DNA of 64,000 nucleotides from positions 819,947,001-820,011,000 of the forward strand of contig CM057459.1 in NCBI GenBank assembly GCA_016271365.2. Direction: 5' to 3'. Origin of the DNA: Neoceratodus forsteri. Its lineage: Eukaryota; Chordata; Ceratodontiformes; Ceratodontidae. Shown one piece after another: positions 54,735 to 64,000 of this stretch. Every line of letters begins with the position of its first letter. Within the stretch, counting starts at the first letter, position 1. The position numbers and the translations under genes are program-made. Below the pieces are notes generated by a model that saw only the letters and a program-made list of their open reading frames with translations, did not search any database and was not told the DNA's origin.

Positions 54735-55225
54735 TTTTTATTTATTTATTTATTCTAGGATTACTAATACCTTTGAGCCAATGCTTTTTTACAAAGGTTC
54801 CACATCAGAAATAACAAACAACAAGGAAGCAACAGTGAAATAACAGTAAACAATTCATGTACAACAGTGCTATTGAAAGGGGTCAATTATAGAAGAGTAA
54901 GGTGTAGAGGAGGAGGAAAAGTGTAGATAGTTAACAGAGGCAGCTATAGTAATATGGTGAACACAGCTAGGACGCATGTGCCCACAAGGAATGGGTATGG
55001 TCAGGTGCCCGGGGGTGGCAGAGAAACAGGGATGAGAGGAGAGGGGAGGATGAAGGTGCAGCCGGAGGCATTTGTCAAAAAATAAATGGGAAGGATGATA
55101 GAAGAGAAGAAGGGGCAGGGTGGAGGGGGGGAATGAGTGCTATAATGGGGCAAGGAGATACTAATGAGGTGGTGGAACAATCTCACGGGAGATGCTTGAC
55201 ACCTTATTGTAGCGCACTCCATTCT
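54735..55225 (-). mobile_element. L2-like LINE 3' end, antisense
   Basis: On the minus strand the end reads 'ggaacctttgtaaaaaagca' then 'ttggctcaaaggt' and an AATAAA repeat run at about 54,730-54,757. This is the same tail as the L2 copies at 40.74 and 56.88 kb. The body (to 55,225) is the pyrimidine-rich L2 3' UTR, parallel to 57.0-57.4 kb. It interrupts the plus-strand L2-like host. Confidence 0.7.
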
Positions 55226-55732
55226 GTTACTTATGGATAATGGCTATCTGCTTGTGACATGGTGCTAAACAGAGTAAAGCTAATCTGTAATAAGGCATGT
55301 CACTTTGTACTTGGTGCAGATAACCACACTCATAGCAGTACCTTTTAAACACTCATCAACTGACTGCCTTTAACCTGCAGAATAAAGCTCCAGGCTTGTT
55401 TGCTAGCCATAAAGACATTCCTGGGACTGACACCCCATGATTAATTTAATTGTTTCTGTACCGTCTCCAACCGATACAACGCAGGAATATGGCAGAAAAT
55501 GCCTGTAAGCCTCCTTCCTGGCATACTCAGCTGTTTAAGCGGTCATTTGCTGTCAGGGCCACTAACTGATTAAACAAACTGTCTGATACTCTACTGAATC
55601 TCCTCAATATTAATCAGTTTAAGAGATCTTTACAATCTGCCCTTGCAGTCCATTCCAACTGTAACTGTTCTTATAATGTAACTTTTTATTTAATGATTTA
55701 TATGGATTTTTTCAATCCTGTAAATAAGCAAC

Positions 55733-55778
55733 TTCAACACAACACAACACAACACAACACAACACAGCACAACACATC
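55733..55778. repeat. (AACAC)n microsatellite
   Basis: About nine pentanucleotide units at the 3' end of the split L2-like element, possibly grown from its tail. Confidence 0.9.
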
Positions 55779-56169
55779 AACACCAAGTATAACAAAAACA
55801 TAACCAAGAAACTATACTCCTCAACATTCAACTTTATGTTCACAGTAATAACCAAAACAAGTCAAACAAAATGCAACCACAATATTACTATCAAATAATC
55901 ACTCAAATAACCATGCATTATAAAGACCACATAGATAACATGACATTCATTATTTTTTCATGTGCTGTTATTCTTTCGTTATATTGACTGGACATCTTCA
56001 AATACCCACCTTCTGCTTCAAACAGGTGGAGGTAAATTAGGTTTATAAACTAATAACAGAAACCAACATCAAAGAAAAGCTAGCAGTGACACTCCAGTGT
56101 CTAGATTAGTGAAGACTACTGACACTATACTCTCCCACCCCATATCTACCCCATGTCTACATATATAGC
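55779..56169. other. no gene recognised
   Basis: AT-rich, unassigned. The last 60 bp may be the start of the following L2-like fragment. Confidence 0.3.
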
Positions 56170-56262
56170 CTATCACTTCTTACTGGAACCATGCTGAACA
56201 TTTGGAAAACAGCACATGTCACTCCAGTATTTAAGGCAAGAAATTCCACCTGTAAATAAGAT
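56170..56262 (+). mobile_element. L2-like reverse transcriptase N-terminal fragment
   Basis: Reads 'LLTGTMLNIWKTAHVTPVFK', the L2 block before 'N-Y-R-P-I-S-L'. About 90 bp only. Confidence 0.6.
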
Positions 56263-56335
56263 TCTTAGCAAAAAAATGTTTTAATGCACCAGTTAGGGTA
56301 ACTTAATAACACAAAAGTAGTGAAATGTGTCATTA

Positions 56336-56742
56336 GGGTGTTTTCCCCTAACTCCCCACTCCCAACTCCCCAAGCAGCAAAATGAAAAAAATCATTATGC
56401 TTTTGGCTGTGCTGAGTCTTTGCAAATCAGGGATGGGGTCTTCCTTGGGGTTTTCAACCATAATGCTCACCTTATTCTGATACAGTGTTTAAACATATAG
56501 AACTCTGTCTCCCTATAAGTTGCCAACAACCTGTGGGCCCTGCTTGAAGAAAACAAATCACATCTGTCCTTATTTGCTTACAGAACTGGATGAGCGTTAG
56601 GGGTGAAAACCTCAAGAAAGATGCCACCCCTGATTTGCCAACACTCAGGGCAGCCAAAAGTGTAATGTTTTTTTTTTCCTTTTGCTGCTTGGGGGTGGGG
56701 GGTTGGATTTCGGGTTGGAAACACAGAATTTTTGGTGTTATT
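56336..56742. mobile_element. 407-bp foldback element
   Basis: Arms at about 56,336-56,466 and 56,600-56,742 are inverted copies at roughly 75% by eye. Paired phrases are 'ccccaagcagcaaaatg' with 'cttttgctgcttggggg', 'ctgagtctttgcaaatcagg' with 'cctgatttgccaacactcag', and 'ggttttcaacc' with 'ggtgaaaacc'. The loop of about 130 bp is unassigned. No coding capacity. Confidence 0.7.
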
Positions 56743-56847
56743 TCAGGACATTGTCCCAAGAACCCTACAGAATATGCACAGAACAGAAAAACAGAAAACC
56801 TCAAAACTTTATAACTCTGGAACCATTTAATACTTTTTTCACAAAAC

Positions 56848-58930
56848 CTTTTTATTTATTTAACAAATTGGGAAGACCTTTGAGCCAAGGGCTCTTTTAC
56901 AGCAGTTCCATGTCAAGTCACAAGAATGACAAATTACAATGATTTCAGTATGTAGTACAACATGAGGAAAGTAATTACATAAACAAAAGAATAATATCAC
57001 AAGATAAATATTGTGTCAAGTGCAGCCAGTGGCCTTGTCTGAAGAGGGGTGGAAGGGATTACAAGGAGAGAAAGATAGGGGGTGAATTGGGAGGTTGAAA
57101 CAAGAGTAAGGAGGAGCTGCTCACAATGTACATTATGTAGGAAAAGACCCACAGCAGGTAGAGGGAGAGAACAAGATGAGGAACAGAGGAGAGGGTGGGG
57201 AGGAGGGGAGTGGGAGTGGAGGGGTAGAGGAAGTGGGGATAAGGTTGAATGAAAAAAAGGCAGGGATGGGGATGGGTAAGGGATGAAGGAAAGAAGTGCT
57301 GTATGTGGACTAGCGCAGCAACAGGGTTGGGCTATACAGGGATGAATGGTAAAAGAGAGAGGTCCCAGTGCATATAGCTGTCTCCAAAGATTAGGTATAC
57401 CAGTCACAAGATGCTCTGGAAACTAGGAGTTGATGCAACTTCCGCTTAAATGGTCCCAAGGTTGCAGTCATTGCAATCTCAGGAGGAAAGGAATTAAATA
57501 AATTAGCCACTCTAACTGCAATGGATCGCTGTCAGAGTGAGTTTTGACAGAGAGGGACAGTAAAAGTTTGGTTCACAGAACTTTGTGTGTTACAAGTACC
57601 CCAGAAGGGGCTGAAAAGCTTAAAGAAATGTGGTGGTAGGAGACCAAGAACTGCCTTCTTTGCCAGAAGGCAGGCTTTATATTCTATGCGAGCCTGGAGT
57701 TGAAGACAGTTTGCTTGTCCATAAAGGTCACAAGTGTGACTACAATACGCTGCACCAGTTAGTAGACAGCATGCCTTATTCAGAGCTGTGGCATGCCACC
57801 GTAGGGTTGAGTCCATAGTGGTATCATAAAAGACCAAATCATAGTCAATAATAGACACAATTGAACTTTGGATAGCCAGTCAGAGCTTCGGAAGTAAGGC
57901 AGTGTTTGTGTCTGTGTAGAAGGTCTAGGTGAATGTTAACTGCCTTGGCAACTTTCTCAACATGATGGAAGTAGGAGAGCATACTGTCCAGAGTAACTCC
58001 TAGGTATTTAAAAAATTGAGTCTGATCATGGACCAATAGTTTGGCTCTATGTTTGCTGTGAGTACCATGGATGAGCATGACCTTTGGTTTTTTGCAATTA
58101 AGCACCAACTTATGAGAGGTGAACTAGGACTCAACCTCAGTAAAACTTTTTCTGAAGTTGGGTCTGAAGAGGGTTAGAGTCAACAGTCTTTGAGAAAATG
58201 ACTGCATCATCTGCATAGAGGAGAACTAGTTTGGAACAGGATGCCGGAAGATTATTGAGGAAGGTGCTAAATAGAAGGAGTCCCAGTGTCGATCCTTGAG
58301 GAATCCCAGAGCAGACAGGCAGTTTAACAGAAAGGGTAGACCCTATTTTCACCTGTTGTGTGTGGTGTGCTAGATAGCTGGAGAACCACTTTAGGGCATC
58401 TGAAGATATACCAAGCCAGTAAGTTGATGTGTCAGCAAATGGTGATTGACTATGTCAAATGCTTTAGACAGGTTAATAAAGGTTACACCAACAAGTTGAC
58501 CCTGATCAAGAGTATGGTGAATGAAACCTGTAAATTCCAGAAGGGCCATAGATGTGCTGTGCCATTTCTGAAAACTATGTTGTTGGACACATTGTAGGTT
58601 GTATTTTTCCAGGTACTCCACAAACTGGTCAGCAACAATCCTTTTAAGTGCTTTGGACAACGTGGGAAGAATAGATATTGGTCTAGAATTTCCAGGTAGT
58701 AATCTGTCCCCACTCTTAAAAACTGGTGAAACCAGAGTGGATTTCCAGATCTGGGGGAATTGTGAAAGTATGAGTATAAGTTTGGGGGGCAGACTTTGTG
58801 GGCATGAGAAATATTCTCAAGGATCACTTGAAGGGGATTACATCAGTAACAAATGTGGAAAAGAGATGGGAGGTCATAAAACGGGGACTTCATGAGGCAG
58901 TCAGGACCTGCGCTAAGGTGAAATGTAAGG
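56848..58930 (-). mobile_element. L2-like LINE, 5'-truncated, antisense
   Basis: About 2.1 kb on the minus strand. The 3' tail at 56,848-56,930 contains 'agcccttggctcaaaggtct' and AATAAA repeats. The pyrimidine-rich 3' UTR spans 56.95-57.45 kb, and coding runs from 57.53 to 58.93 kb. The 5' side meets a CR1 tail at 58,936; text at 61,760-61,960 may continue it beyond the two CR1 copies, but that is weak. Confidence 0.85.
57532..58930 (-). pseudogene. L2-like reverse transcriptase, antisense
   Basis: Minus-strand frames in order: 58,391-58,660 with 'GVTFINLSKAFDIVNHHLL', where the first catalytic Asp reads Asn; 58,137-58,352 with 'PVCSGIPQGSTLG' and 'KLVLLYADDAVIFSK', both Asp residues kept; 57,845-58,108 with 'FFKYLGVTLDSMLS'; and 57,532-57,858 with 'SIIDYDLVFYDT', 'ALNKACCLLTGA' and 'KKAVLGLLPPHFFKLF'. 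These are the L2 blocks in proper order. One catalytic substitution and at least three frameshifts make it inactive. Confidence 0.85.
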
Positions 58931-58935
58931 GAGCA

Positions 58936-59612
58936 TAGAAACATAGAAACATAGAATTTGACGGCAGATAAGGACCGCTTGGCCCACCCAGTCTGCCCAT
59001 TTCCCTACCTACTGGATAAGCTGCAGATCCTAGTTAACCAGCAGCCTACTTCTTCCTAACCCCACCCCCCAGAACTGCCTTATGACTATCCCATGCATGC
59101 TTGAATTCCACCACTGATTTTGACTCACAACCTCCTCCGAAGGCCGCTCCATGCATCCACAACCTCTCTGTGAAAAATACTTCCTTAATTACCTCTGAGC
59201 CGCCTCATCTTCAAATTGTGCCTCTTGTTCTTGCACACCTCTTTTTGAAAGATGCTACCTCTTGGACTTTGTTGATTCCTGAGGTACTTGAAAGTTTCTA
59301 TCATGTCCCCCCTCTCCCTCCTTTCCTCGAGGCTATACATATTAAGCTCCTTAAGTCTCTCTTCATATGTCTTCCAGTGCAGACCCTGCACCATTTTAGT
59401 TGCCCTCCTCTGGACAGCTTCCATCCTGTCTATGTCTTTGCGGAGATTAGGTCTCCAGAACTGCACACAGTACTCCAGATGGGGTCTCACCAGCTGTCTG
59501 TACAGAGGGATAATAACTTCCTATTTTCTACTGGTGATGCCTCTCCCTATGCATCCCAGTATCCCCCCAGCCCTCCTTGCTGCCCTCTCACATTGCTTGC
59601 AAGGTCACATAA
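58936..59612 (-). mobile_element. 5'-truncated CR1-like LINE, copy F
   Basis: The tail 'catagaaacatagaatttga' and 'cggcagataaggaccgcttg' at 58,936-58,985 opens the element on the minus strand. The frame 59,185-59,490 reads '[20 protein letters not shown]', '[11 protein letters not shown]' and '[15 protein letters not shown]', the CR1 C-terminus. It is truncated at about 59,612, where a plus-strand CR1 copy starts head to head. Confidence 0.9.
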
Positions 59613-61757
59613 ACCATGCTGGTGGTCCAGTGAGGTTCAGGTAGCAGTCAGAGAAAAGAAGGCGGCCTACAAAAAATATAAAACAACAAGAGGGGATAGG
59701 TATAAGGAAATGTACCATCTTGCATCTAGAAAAGTCACCCGGATGGTGAGGGGGGAAAAGTCCAGTAAAGAGCAGTGGCTGGTACAGGGGATACATGGAG
59801 GGGAAAAGGGGTTCTTCCGGTACATTGGGGAGTGGAGAAAAACCAAGGGCCATCTCAGCAGATTGAGATCAGAAGGAGGGTGGGTGGAAGAGGCGAGGGA
59901 CCAGGCAGTGGTATAAAATGAGTACTTCGCCTCTGTGTTCAGTAGGGAGGTGGATGGGATATCTACAAAGCAAGGCATGATGGGGATAGAAGCGGCAGTG
60001 AGTGGGATCAGGGGAGCAACAGAAATGGAGCAAGAGGGAGGGAAAGGTACCCCAGGGGTGTCACATCAGGATAAGGATAAAAAGGCCAGTAAGGTGGAGG
60101 GGACGGATGATGCTAACTCCACAGAAAGGGTGTGGTTAGCCCTCAAGGCCCTAAAGAAAGACAAATCTCCTGGGCCAGATGGCATTCATCCGAGAGTACT
60201 ATGGGAGTTGGCGGACACACTGACTGCACCCCAGGCGGAGCTCTTCAACAGGTCGCTTGAGACAGGGAGGGTACCTAGGGATTGGCGAGAGGCACATGTG
60301 GTGCCAATCCATAAAGGGGGATTGAGGGAAGTACCAGGTAGCTATAGACCCATCAGTTTGACCTCGGTGGTGGGAAAATTAATGAAGAGTATACTAAAGG
60401 AACGATTGGGGGTGTACTTGGAGGAGGTGAGAGGTCTGGATAGTCGGCATCATGGGTTTGTGCCAGGTAGATCATGTCAAACCAATCTTGTGGAGTTCTA
60501 CGAATGGGTAACAGCAGAACTGGACAGGGGAAAGCCTGTGAATGTATTATTCTTGGACTTCAGCAAGGCATTTGACTCTGTCCCCCACAATGGTCTGGTG
60601 GAGAAACTGATGGGGTTGGGAGTAGGCCCTTTGATGGTCAGATGGATTGAAAACTGGCTAGCTGGACGCACCCAGAGAGTAGTGGTCGGTGGGGATCTCT
60701 CAAACCCTGGAGAGGTCGGGTGGGTACCGCGAGGGTCGGGTCCTGGGTCCATCCTGTTTAATGGCTACATAATGGATATCAGGGAGGGTATAGGGTGTGA
60801 AATGAGTCTCCGCTGATGACTCAAGATGGCAGCAGTAGTTGAGGGGGAAGAGGGAGGTTGGCCCTGCAAGGGACCTGACACCCTGAAAGCTGGGCTCATA
60901 CATGGAAATTTAACCAACATCACCAAGTGCAAGGTGTTACATCTTGGGTGGGGAAACCCTAAACACAGGTACACCCTGGGAGGGGAGGTGCTGGAGGCCT
61001 CAATAGGGGAAAAAGACCTAGGGGTCATGGTGGATGCATGTATGAATAACTCTGAGCAGTGCAGGAGAGCGGCTAGCAAGGCAAACAGGATGTTGGGATG
61101 CATCATAAGGGGGATCACCTCTAGGAGCAGGTAAGTGATTCTGCTGCTGTACAATGGACTGGTTAGACCACACCTTGAGTACTGTGTGCAGTACTGGAGA
61201 CCACACTTGAAGAGGGACATACAGCTCCTGGAGAGGGTACAGAGGAGGGCAACTAAGATGATACGAGGACTAAGGGATTTGACGTATGCGGACAGACTTG
61301 AGGAGCTCTGCCTGTGTTCATTGGAGAAGGGGAGAGACAGGGAGGACATGATTGAGGTCTACAAGTACCTCAAGGGAATAAATAGGGTAAACATGGAGGG
61401 GATCTTTAGACTAAAGCAGGGAGGTATCACCAGAGGGCATGGTTTGAAGTTGGAAGGTGGAAGGGTGGGGGGGAAGAGGAGGAGGTTTTTCACTGAGAGG
61501 GTGGTGGACCCTTGGAATGCACTGTCTGGCGAGCTGGTTCAGAGATCTACAGTGGAGGGCTTCAAGAGAGGGTGGGACAGACACAGAAAGTGGATGTATC
61601 AGATGATGGCCTGGCCCAGGGGGGTGGGGATGGATGATAGGGGTTTCTGGAACACGGGGGGGGCGGGGACTCGGCACCCAACTAGGGATCTGAGGTTGGA
61701 GCAGACTCAATAGACCGTAAGGCCTAATCTGCTGGCAATTAGTATGTTAGTATGAGG
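59613..61757 (+). mobile_element. 5'-truncated CR1-like LINE, copy G
   Basis: Begins in the ORF2 linker ('VREKKAAYKKYKTTRGDRY', about 59,650) and ends in a tail 'ttagtatgttagtatg' at 61,740-61,757. That tail differs from the 'tttctatg' tail of copies B, D and F, so it is another CR1 subfamily. This is the best-preserved CR1 reverse transcriptase in the window: frames of 293, 102 and 192 codons follow one another with only a few breaks. Confidence 0.9.
59650..61713 (+). pseudogene. CR1-like reverse transcriptase (copy G)
   Basis: Linker at 59,650-59,916, then the frame 59,935-60,816 with 'KKDKSPGPDGIHPRVLWELA', 'DWREAHVVPIHKG', 'GSYRPISLTSVVGKLM', 'GRSCQTNLVEFY' and 'LFLDFSKAFDSVPH' (first catalytic Asp). 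'AGRTQRVVVGG' and 'PRGSGPGSILFN' follow. The frame shifts exactly at the catalytic box: 'ADDS' is readable one base off at about 60,811-60,824, and the usual Phe is lost. The next frames (60,826-61,134 and 61,135-61,713) carry 'KCKVLHLG', '[16 protein letters not shown]' and 'RRFFTERVVDPWNAL', ending in TAG at 61,711. Confidence 0.9.
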
Positions 61758-62100
61758 GAGTGATTGAGAAACTTGGTGAGGGGGATATGACTTCATGTAG
61801 GGTTAGGGTAAGATGTTTCAGGTCGAGGGAATCACTGCTTGTCCTAGTTCATCCTAGAACTTTAAGTACAGTAGGTATGTCTTGGCCTCACTTTCTGAGA
61901 TAGCTTTGAAGTAGAAACATGGGTGGGTCAAGGTCTCTTCTGTTTTGGTGGATGTAGGAGCAGTGCTAGGCGGTTCAAAGAAATTTGGGGGCAGAAGGCA
62001 CTACCTTAGGGCATCACACCATTACCCTGAAAGTTTGGGGAACAAAACCCCATTCTGTATAGGTTGTAGGTGAGAGCAAACAAACAAAAAAAGAAACAAT
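61758..62100. other. unassigned, possibly L2-derived
   Basis: On the minus strand 61,760-61,960 reads weakly like the segment before an L2 reverse transcriptase. If so, it would be the 5' continuation of the 56.8-58.9 kb copy, displaced by the two CR1 insertions. Evidence is slight. Confidence 0.2.
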
Positions 62101-63798
62101 GCTGTTGTAACCCACCTACAAATGGGGGTTCCTGAAAAGTCTTCCATGAGCTAGCCTAAATGCTTGCTGCCCGGTTGGTGTTCGGCACTATAGCCATTTA
62201 AGTGTATTGCCAGTGAGTGCCTGTGTGGTCTGCGTACTGTCACTTTAAGAGCTGCTAGTTGCAGTGATAATTAATCTGAAAGGGAGGCAGAGTGTTGGCA
62301 TGCTCGAGTCCCACCCGGCTGCTGAAAAATAGCTGTTTCTCACATCGTTAATTGTGCAGAGGGAGCTCTGCTGAAAGATGTAACTAATTGCTGAGAATCA
62401 TTTAGAGTGACACCGATATTGTTTGTTCTAACCTGCCTTTTGCAGCAAGGACTGTTCTGATTGTCTCCATCATTTTGGGCCGGACTGCCGAATTGGACCA
62501 ATCAGTACTTGGGACTCTAAATGGAGCCTGTCTGAACAAACTATGTGGATTACAAGCTTGGGATTTGCAGTTTTGGACTGCAGCACCTTTTGTATCTAAA
62601 GGGGAGCTCTTGCTGTGACTGACAGCTGAACTGACCTACCAAACCTTGTGGATCTGAGGGAAATCCCCCGAGCTGTCTGCTGGCTAGCCAGATCTAAGTT
62701 GGGAGTTGAGAGAGAAGCAGCTCGTCATAGTCGAGCAAGTGTCTGTGTAATTTTCGAGCTGGAGAACTGTGGGAAGGCCTGGCTTGAGCCCTGCAAGTCT
62801 GCCCATTATCCTGAGAGGAAGGAGAAAAGTTCATTTGGACTAAATCCAAAGTGGTGAGACTGAATTGAGCCACCGAAGTGCATGCAGGCTCAACCCATAA
62901 AGGACCAAAGATTTGATGCATGCAATCAGCCAGTGAGGAATTCCAGCTTCTTCTGAGCTCCTGATCTATACAGAGACTATGCTATCATGACTGGGGAGCA
63001 TTTGGCCTAGTACCGTAAGATTCCTGTGCATATAAATGTGCTGTGTACTGTGAGGGGTTTGCAATCTACTCCCCCCCTTGTGTGAACTGTTTACTGATCA
63101 TTGGAAGCTGTATCCAGCCTGAACTGACTGCATCAGTGGTTATCTCCATGCGGCTGGGCCTTGCCACAAGGGCCTTGCCAGACTACCCTACTGCACAGAG
63201 AAGAGCCATCGATGAGAGACCTGCTCTGGGATCATCCTCCTGCTCCACAACTGAACAGGAATGATGTCACGGTGAATCACGTGGCCCTGCTTCTCCTGGC
63301 ACTCCAGAGAGTTCATCTGCTGTCTCAATTTGTAATCCATCTTGTGTCCAGTTCTGGGTATCATGAGTAACCACCAGGGTAGCCCCTCCAACTAAATTTA
63401 AATCTGTGTTTGTCATCTGATTGCTGTGTTGTTCCTTTTTTCTCGAACTGAGCCATCTGGCTCCAGATTACAAATAGTGTGTTGTGCAGGTTGTTTTCAA
63501 TTTCAAAGCCCCAACCAGCTGCAATGTTGGCCTATCCTGGGCAACGGTTCTGGCTAGCCCACCTTTCCTTTCACCTGGGTACCCAGAGAGTGTGACTGTG
63601 GTAGGGACTCTGACTACATGCACAGCTGTGTGATTGATAGAGTAATTAAGCTAATTAACCCGATTTCACCCTCCCTTGTTCATACCCCCTGAATAAATCA
63701 GGTCTACTGTTTTTCTGCAGTTCAATCAGACTGTGATTCCAGTTTGCACCAGAAGTATTGTGTTGTTGTCATTTGTTCTGTCTAACCTTGTTTTACAG
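62101..63798. other. no gene recognised; single-copy-looking sequence
   Basis: About 1.7 kb of balanced composition with no LINE, hairpin or tandem repeat visible. An AATAAA lies at about 63,692. I considered a solo LTR (start 'tgttgtaaccca' at 62,102) but saw no matching second copy, primer-binding site or clear target-site duplication. Short open frames (62,648-62,857, 63,043-63,264) have no known domain. The last 40 bp are pyrimidine-rich and lead into a splice-acceptor-like site. Confidence 0.3.
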
Positions 63799-63836
63799 GG
63801 GTCCTCATGGTCGAACTGGAGAAACAGGCCCTGGTG
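63799..63836 (+). CDS. candidate collagen-like Gly-X-Y exon
   Basis: A 38-base segment lies between a strong acceptor-like end (branch-like 'tctaac' at 63,781, then 'cttgttttacag') and a consensus donor 'g|gtaagtg'. In one frame it encodes G-P-H G-R-T G-E-T G-P-G, four Gly-X-Y triplets, with the first base finishing a codon and the last base starting a Gly codon. Split codons and a length that is not a multiple of 9 fit non-fibrillar collagens better than fibrillar ones. The Gly at the last Y position is unusual. The gene cannot be named. A chance match is possible because the exon is so short. Confidence 0.4.
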
Positions 63837-64000
63837 GTAAGTGTAAACTGTGTGGGTACTGGCAAAGCATATCTGGGGTATTGTGAAAGTAATTATTGTG
63901 CATTGTGTGGGCCACTAGCAGGAACTGAAGGGAGTTACAGTGTCCCAGAGGGCTGTGCCCAGGCTAGTTTGACCACTACCAACCCTGACCTCTGGGTGGA
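63837..64000 (+). other. intron-like sequence after the candidate exon
   Basis: No repeat or further exon recognised before the window ends. Confidence 0.25.

Larger units (their letters stand above)
47495..55732 (+). mobile_element. L2-like LINE in four pieces, split by three insertions
   Basis: The pieces are collinear: 47,495-47,642 ends at 'NILLYA' of the Y-A-D-D box; 54,025-54,298 continues with 'VAVIYSKIPDHNSLTDELQN' and 'KYIGVTLDN'; 54,662-54,735 gives 'FASHVDNLVNIINRRVEALY'; and about 55,225-55,732 gives 'VKLICNKACHFVLGADNHTH' and the C-terminus. The insertions are a CR1-like LINE (about 47,643-54,017), a Harbinger-like MITE (54,299-54,658) and an antisense L2 tail (about 54,735-55,225). 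The 3' end runs into an (AACAC)n tract. The second Asp of the Y-A-D-D box appears as Asn in the duplicated right flank. Confidence 0.85.

Noticed and set aside
59101..59916. 271-codon plus-strand open frame
   Set aside because: Its first two thirds are the antisense of CR1 copy F and its last third is the sense linker of CR1 copy G. The frame is an accident of the junction at about 59,612.
58936..61757. Twin-priming inversion of a single CR1
   Set aside because: Both pieces contain their own 3' tails, and the tails differ in type.
62101..63790. Solo LTR or LTR retrotransposon
   Set aside because: There is an AATAAA and a TG start, but no repeat partner, primer-binding site, polypurine tract or duplication.

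Overview
This window looks like intergenic or intronic DNA from a large vertebrate genome. It has no operons, ribosome binding sites or long intact host genes. Instead there are decayed non-LTR retrotransposons (CR1-like, L2-like and one L1/Tx1-like), DNA-transposon remnants, a tRNA-derived SINE, long (TA)n/(TG)n tracts and many foldback elements. The mix of CR1 with SGNH-esterase ORF1, L2 and Tx1-like LINEs suggests a non-mammalian tetrapod or lobe-finned fish. A caecilian amphibian is my tentative guess, from memory of similar CR1 tails. No sequence search was possible.

Layout. 1-7.5 kb: mostly unassigned AT-rich DNA with two converging L2 tails, a CR1 tail and an unrecognised decayed coding-like stretch. 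7.6-12.2 kb: a near full-length CR1-like element on the minus strand. 12.3-13.5 kb: TA tract, hairpin, 160-bp tandem repeat and a SINE with a perfect 10-bp target-site duplication. 13.7-20.1 kb: several plus-strand CR1-like copies, one split by a 0.86-kb insertion carrying a 575-bp palindrome. 20.1-24.4 kb: a minus-strand CR1 copy split by a foldback element that itself holds an L2-like LINE. 24.6-36.7 kb: DNA-repeat territory, with a palindromic tandem repeat, four or more hairpin elements, two Harbinger-like elements (1.6 and 1.8 kb), tandem repeats, a two-copy dispersed repeat and one candidate terminal exon. 37-43.6 kb: an L1/Tx1-like LINE interrupted by an L2-like copy. 44-47.5 kb: CR1 fragments. 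47.5-55.7 kb: an L2-like element split by a CR1-like LINE with tandem 5' monomers (itself interrupted), by a small Harbinger-like element and by another L2 tail. 56-61.8 kb: an antisense L2-like LINE and two head-to-head CR1-like copies. 62-64 kb: unassigned sequence ending in a short Gly-X-Y exon candidate with good splice signals.

Most open reading frames are either broken LINE proteins or antisense shadows of them. The LINEs show the expected parts: ORF1 zinc knuckle and SGNH esterase, AP endonuclease and reverse transcriptase. Frameshifts, stops or catalytic-residue changes are visible in essentially all of them, so none looks active. The SINE shares its 3' tail with the local L2 tails, which suggests an L2-clade enzyme mobilised it.

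The least explained material is the foldback DNA: at least eleven hairpins, several sharing loop or terminal sequences, and a tandem-palindromic repeat present at 24.7-25.4 kb and again at 51.3-51.9 kb. Boundaries of repeats were read by eye and are approximate unless a target-site duplication is stated.
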